From Pseudomonas sp. (lineage in GTDB: Bacteria > Pseudomonadota > Gammaproteobacteria > Pseudomonadales > Pseudomonadaceae), in the NCBI RefSeq assembly GCF_030698175.1, contig NZ_JAUYNT010000016.1:1-64000 (forward strand): a stretch of DNA of 64,000 bases, given 5' to 3'. Shown in pieces: positions 61,440-64,000 of this stretch (position 1 is the first letter of the stretch; every line of letters starts with the position of its first letter). Made by a program: the position numbers and the translations under genes. A model generated the notes under the pieces. That model made no database searches and was not told the origin of the DNA. It was given only the letters and a program-made list of their open reading frames with translations.

Positions 61440-62090
61440 TTATTCCCCTGAGTGGAACCTGGCGATGGTTGATTGTACGGCGAACTGATCATTGGCTTGG
61501 CCTGTTATCAGGTAGTAGTAGGTGCCCTTGCCCGCACCGGCGTCCCCATACTCGACGTTGATACCCTCAACAGGGATCTCTACGCTGTTCCAAAAGGCGT
61601 TTACGGACAGCGTGGTTATTGTGCCGGCGGATGTGCCGCGATAAGGCATCCAGGGGATGTAGGTGCTGTTGCTGGCTGCAGTTGTTTCGGCTCCGGTCCA
61701 ATTATGCTGTTCTTTTATAAAAATCAGTGGGTCGCGGAGGAAGTCGTTTATAGCCGCCGCATAGGCTTCTTTGGGATCTTGACTGGCTACTTCGATAATG
61801 CAGGGCTTGTTGCCGAGTCTTTTGTAGGTATTTATTTTTTTGCAGTTTTCTGTATTGGGCTCAAGCTTGCGGGGTCTTTGGCCGCGGCCGTAAAAACGGT
61901 TCTCCGCCTCGCGCAGGGCGGATTCACTGGCGTTAAACAGTTGTTGATTTTCCATTTTATTGGCCGTCATGCGCCCTTCGAGGGTGACTTCGCGCATATT
62001 GGTAACGGTTAGCACCGTGAGCACCAACAGCATAATCAAGGCCACTAACAGCACGGCGCCGCCTTGTTGTTTTTTCTGGAGCTGTCTCAT
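61440..62090 (-). CDS. pilX: Minor pilin assembly protein PilX
   Basis: The 216-residue protein has a short basic start (MRQLQKKQQGGAVLL), a hydrophobic helix and the PilX signature NMREVTLEGRMTANK with Glu/Asn-rich region. PilX lacks the usual Glu+5 context, as is normal for this subfamily. It overlaps pilW by ATGA, and lies 2 bp from pilY1. It acts in the minor pilin complex at the pilus tip. Confidence 0.92.
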   Translation of the reverse strand: MRQLQKKQQGGAVLLVALIMLLVLTVLTVTNMREVTLEGRMTANKMENQQLFNASESALREAENRFYGRGQRPRKLEPNTENCKKINTYKRLGNKPCIIEVASQDPKEAYAAAINDFLRDPLIFIKEQHNWTGAETTAASNSTYIPWMPYRGTSAGTITTLSVNAFWNSVEIPVEGINVEYGDAGAGKGTYYYLITGQANDQFAVQSTIARFHSGE

Positions 62091-62923
62091 GGCATCAGGT
62101 TCCTCATCGACACGGCGCTATTGGCTAGTTGATATAGATGTTGTTTGTCTGCTGCGGCGAGCCTGCTCTTGCTGGCATTGCTGGCATCTCTGTTCCAGGT
62201 ATCTAATATGCTTGAGTTAGTTGAGGTGCGCTGGTTTTGCTCGCTGGCCATGAGGGCTGCATAGCGTACTTGTAATATATCGCCGCTGCTGCTGGTCCAG
62301 TTATCTGCACTGATGATGCTTTCAATCGTCTTGTCGCTATTGGTGTCTAGCGCAAACTGCAGGCGAAAATCGGCGATGCCGGTTAGCAGGTCTGCGCTCT
62401 GATTGCCCACCTTGCACTCAAGGGTGCCATTCAGTTTGGTTGCGTCGGGGTCCTGTCTGTAGCGCAGCACCATAATTACTGCATTATTCTTGTCGCTAAA
62501 TGCCTTGCTGTCATCAAAGGCGGGTGTTTGCTGGCCTGTGCAGTCAAGTTCTTGACTGGTCAGTGGTTGGTAACGGATACATATGCCTGTGCCAATTTTG
62601 GCTTTGGTTATCGAGGCTTCCGTCTTAAAGACTTCGCAGTCGGCGGAGGCGGGAAGGCTTTTAAAGGCAAATTCTTTAGTTGCCTCAGGTGCTCGGCGAT
62701 AGCCGGCTTTGTTTAGGTAGCTGTCTACCAGCATGACCAGGAATTTACTGCTTTCTTGGTTGCCGGCCTGGCTCTGCTGGAATATATAGTTGCGTTTATT
62801 GTCTAGGTATACTTGGGTTATACCTAGTATTAAAAAACTGCTGATGGCGAGCGAAATCAGTAGTTCAATCATGGAAATACCAGTTTGCTGGCTGGCAAGC
62901 AGACGTTTATATATTTTGTTCAT
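62087..62923 (-). CDS. pilW: Minor pilin assembly protein PilW
   Basis: The 278-residue prepilin has MNKIYKRLLASQQTGISMIELLISLAIS: a processing site with G-I and Glu at +5, then a hydrophobic helix. The remainder is a globular PilW domain (SKFLVMLVDSYLNKAGYRR). It works with PilV, PilX and PilY1. It overlaps both pilV and pilX by four bases. Confidence 0.92.
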   Translation of the reverse strand: MNKIYKRLLASQQTGISMIELLISLAISSFLILGITQVYLDNKRNYIFQQSQAGNQESSKFLVMLVDSYLNKAGYRRAPEATKEFAFKSLPASADCEVFKTEASITKAKIGTGICIRYQPLTSQELDCTGQQTPAFDDSKAFSDKNNAVIMVLRYRQDPDATKLNGTLECKVGNQSADLLTGIADFRLQFALDTNSDKTIESIISADNWTSSSGDILQVRYAALMASEQNQRTSTNSSILDTWNRDASNASKSRLAAADKQHLYQLANSAVSMRNLMP

Positions 62924-63495
62924 AGCTCAACCCGTGTGCGATAAATACAGGTGGTTTCATTGGGGGCGCGATCATCGGGGCATTCGCCGCTTTTTACTCG
63001 CCAGGCTAATTGAATTTCCAGCGCCGAGCCTGTGGCATCGCAGATTGGGTTGCTGGTGGCAGTCGGTGTTGAGCTGCGGCAGATATAGACGTTGGCATTA
63101 AACAGTGCCGTGGCATTAGGCAGCCTGCGTTTGACTTGTTCTACCCAGCAGTCACGTTGTAATCGTGCCGTGCCGGGTGCAATACACGCGCCGGCAACGG
63201 GTATTTTAGGCGCCGGGGCAAAATCTTTACCTTTGGCTTTGTAGAAGATTGAGGTTGTTTTAAGGTCGCTGCTGACTGGCTGGATTGGCGGTAAGGTATC
63301 GAAAATAAGTTGTGGATTAGCGCGCATGATTTCTATGAGTTGATTGGTTAAATCAACGGCGGCGTTGCGTTGGATTGATTCTTGGGTGTAGTGAATGCTG
63401 CGGCTTTGCATGGCAAGCATGCCGAGTACGCCAGTGGTGACCAGGATTAAAGTAACCAGTACTTCAATTAAACTAAAGCCCGTTTGCGTTTTCAA
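62920..63495 (-). CDS. pilV: Minor pilin PilV
   Basis: The 191-residue prepilin starts MKTQTGFSLIEVLVTLILV with G-F processing and Glu+5, then the PilV segment SRSIHYTQESIQRNAAVDL and a Cys-rich C-terminal part (ICRSSTPTATSNPICDA). It stands second in the operon, 12 bp after fimU. Confidence 0.93.
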   Translation of the reverse strand: MKTQTGFSLIEVLVTLILVTTGVLGMLAMQSRSIHYTQESIQRNAAVDLTNQLIEIMRANPQLIFDTLPPIQPVSSDLKTTSIFYKAKGKDFAPAPKIPVAGACIAPGTARLQRDCWVEQVKRRLPNATALFNANVYICRSSTPTATSNPICDATGSALEIQLAWRVKSGECPDDRAPNETTCIYRTRVEL

Positions 63496-63507
63496 AGGTA
63501 TATTCCC

Positions 63508-64000
63508 TTATTCACAAGCCGCTAAGTTGGTGGTGTTATTTTCTTTTTTGCCCTTTGGGTGCAGTTCGATGCTGCCACTGGGTTCGACCGTAATCAGGTA
63601 GCCGTCAGCGGGTTTATTATCGCGGCAGATTGTAAAGCTGGCGCCGGCACTGACCACGCCACTCGGGCGATACAGCAGTTCGCTGATTGCTGCGGTGCGG
63701 TTGCTGTTCAGTGCAACGATTTTGGCTTGAGTGGCGCTATGTTCTAATGTGCGGATGACTTCGTCCTGCTTGCTTGGACGTTGAATTTCCCATGCAGTGC
63801 TGTCTTTGAAAATCAATTTAACCTGCGCTCTGTTGTTAATGGCGTGGTCGCGCGCAAACATTAAAAAGGTCTTTAGCTCCTCTGCTGCTGCTTTTACCTG
63901 ATTGTTGCGTATGAACTGAGTGAAGCTAGGTACTGCTATGGTTGCCACAATCGCGAGCAATGCGAGGGTGATCATCAGCTCTACGAGGGTAAAGCCTTGC
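63508..64000 (-). CDS. fimU: Minor pilin FimU (start beyond the right edge)
   Basis: A GspH/FimT-family pseudopilin runs off the window at 64000. The visible start QGFTLVELMITLALLA contains the prepilin cleavage site; the first few leader residues are missing. The GspH domain (TFLMFARDHAINNRAQV) and a disulfide pair (FTICRDNKP and NLAACE at the C-terminus) are present. FimU caps the minor pilin complex. The name follows from its position before pilV; FimT is the alternative. Confidence 0.88.
   Translation of the reverse strand, partial: QGFTLVELMITLALLAIVATIAVPSFTQFIRNNQVKAAAEELKTFLMFARDHAINNRAQVKLIFKDSTAWEIQRPSKQDEVIRTLEHSATQAKIVALNSNRTAAISELLYRPSGVVSAGASFTICRDNKPADGYLITVEPSGSIELHPKGKKENNTTNLAACE

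Overview
The window looks like a piece of a Pseudomonas chromosome: it is GC-rich and carries Pseudomonas-type genes (MorA, MapZ, the FimU-PilV-PilW-PilX-PilY1-PilE cluster). From memory, the order from radA to fimU follows the P. aeruginosa PAO1 stretch of about PA4609 down to PA4550. No search was run, so locus-tag comparisons are recollection. Gene names rest on reading the protein sequences and motifs.

Layout. 1-4.0 kb is the right end of a prophage: a tail fibre with three 99-residue repeats, a tail-fibre assembly-type protein, a permuted papain-fold protein, a Mu Com-like zinc-finger protein and an overlapping DNA adenine methylase. 4.1-12.2 kb has rlmG, fpr and a minus-strand signalling set: a REC-DUF3369-GGDEF-EAL regulator, a periplasmic binding lipoprotein and a histidine kinase. 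12.5-22.1 kb holds mscL, a YdcH-like gene behind a perfect ANR/FNR box, a CopD-like gene, radA, mapZ, an uncharacterised TPR/DUF3142 pair and cstA-ybdD. 22.4-32.1 kb holds glyA, morA, an array of seven 35-bp repeats, ettA, a HepT/MntA-type pair, a DMT-type membrane protein and tRNA-Thr(CGT). 32.2-39.2 kb holds a DUF4105 protein, a DUF3015 protein, a DksA/TraR zinc-finger protein, a Lon-like protease, a small unknown protein and a UPF0114 membrane protein. 39.4-42.8 kb is a three-gene c-type cytochrome operon (cytochrome c4, di-haem peroxidase, beta-helix/cytochrome fusion). 43-57.2 kb is core: fklB, ispB, rplU-rpmA-obg, proB, creA, rpsT, murJ, ribF-ileS-lspA-fkpB-ispH. 57.2-64.0 kb is the minor pilin/PilY1 operon, running off the right edge.

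How the genes connect. Three cyclic-di-GMP proteins (the REC-EAL regulator, MorA, MapZ) share the window with the type IV pilus priming genes, which fits control of surface attachment. The ribF-ileS-lspA-fkpB-ispH block joins cofactor synthesis, translation, lipoprotein processing and isoprenoid synthesis; ispB uses the isoprenoid product. The cytochrome operon encodes an electron carrier, a peroxidase-type enzyme and an unusual beta-helix haem protein that probably work together in the periplasm.

Repeats. Three families of dispersed intergenic palindromic repeats occur (here called A, B and C), besides the tail-fibre repeats and the 35-bp array. Family B is notable because its end sequences differ between copies while still pairing, which suggests a folded RNA or DNA structure.
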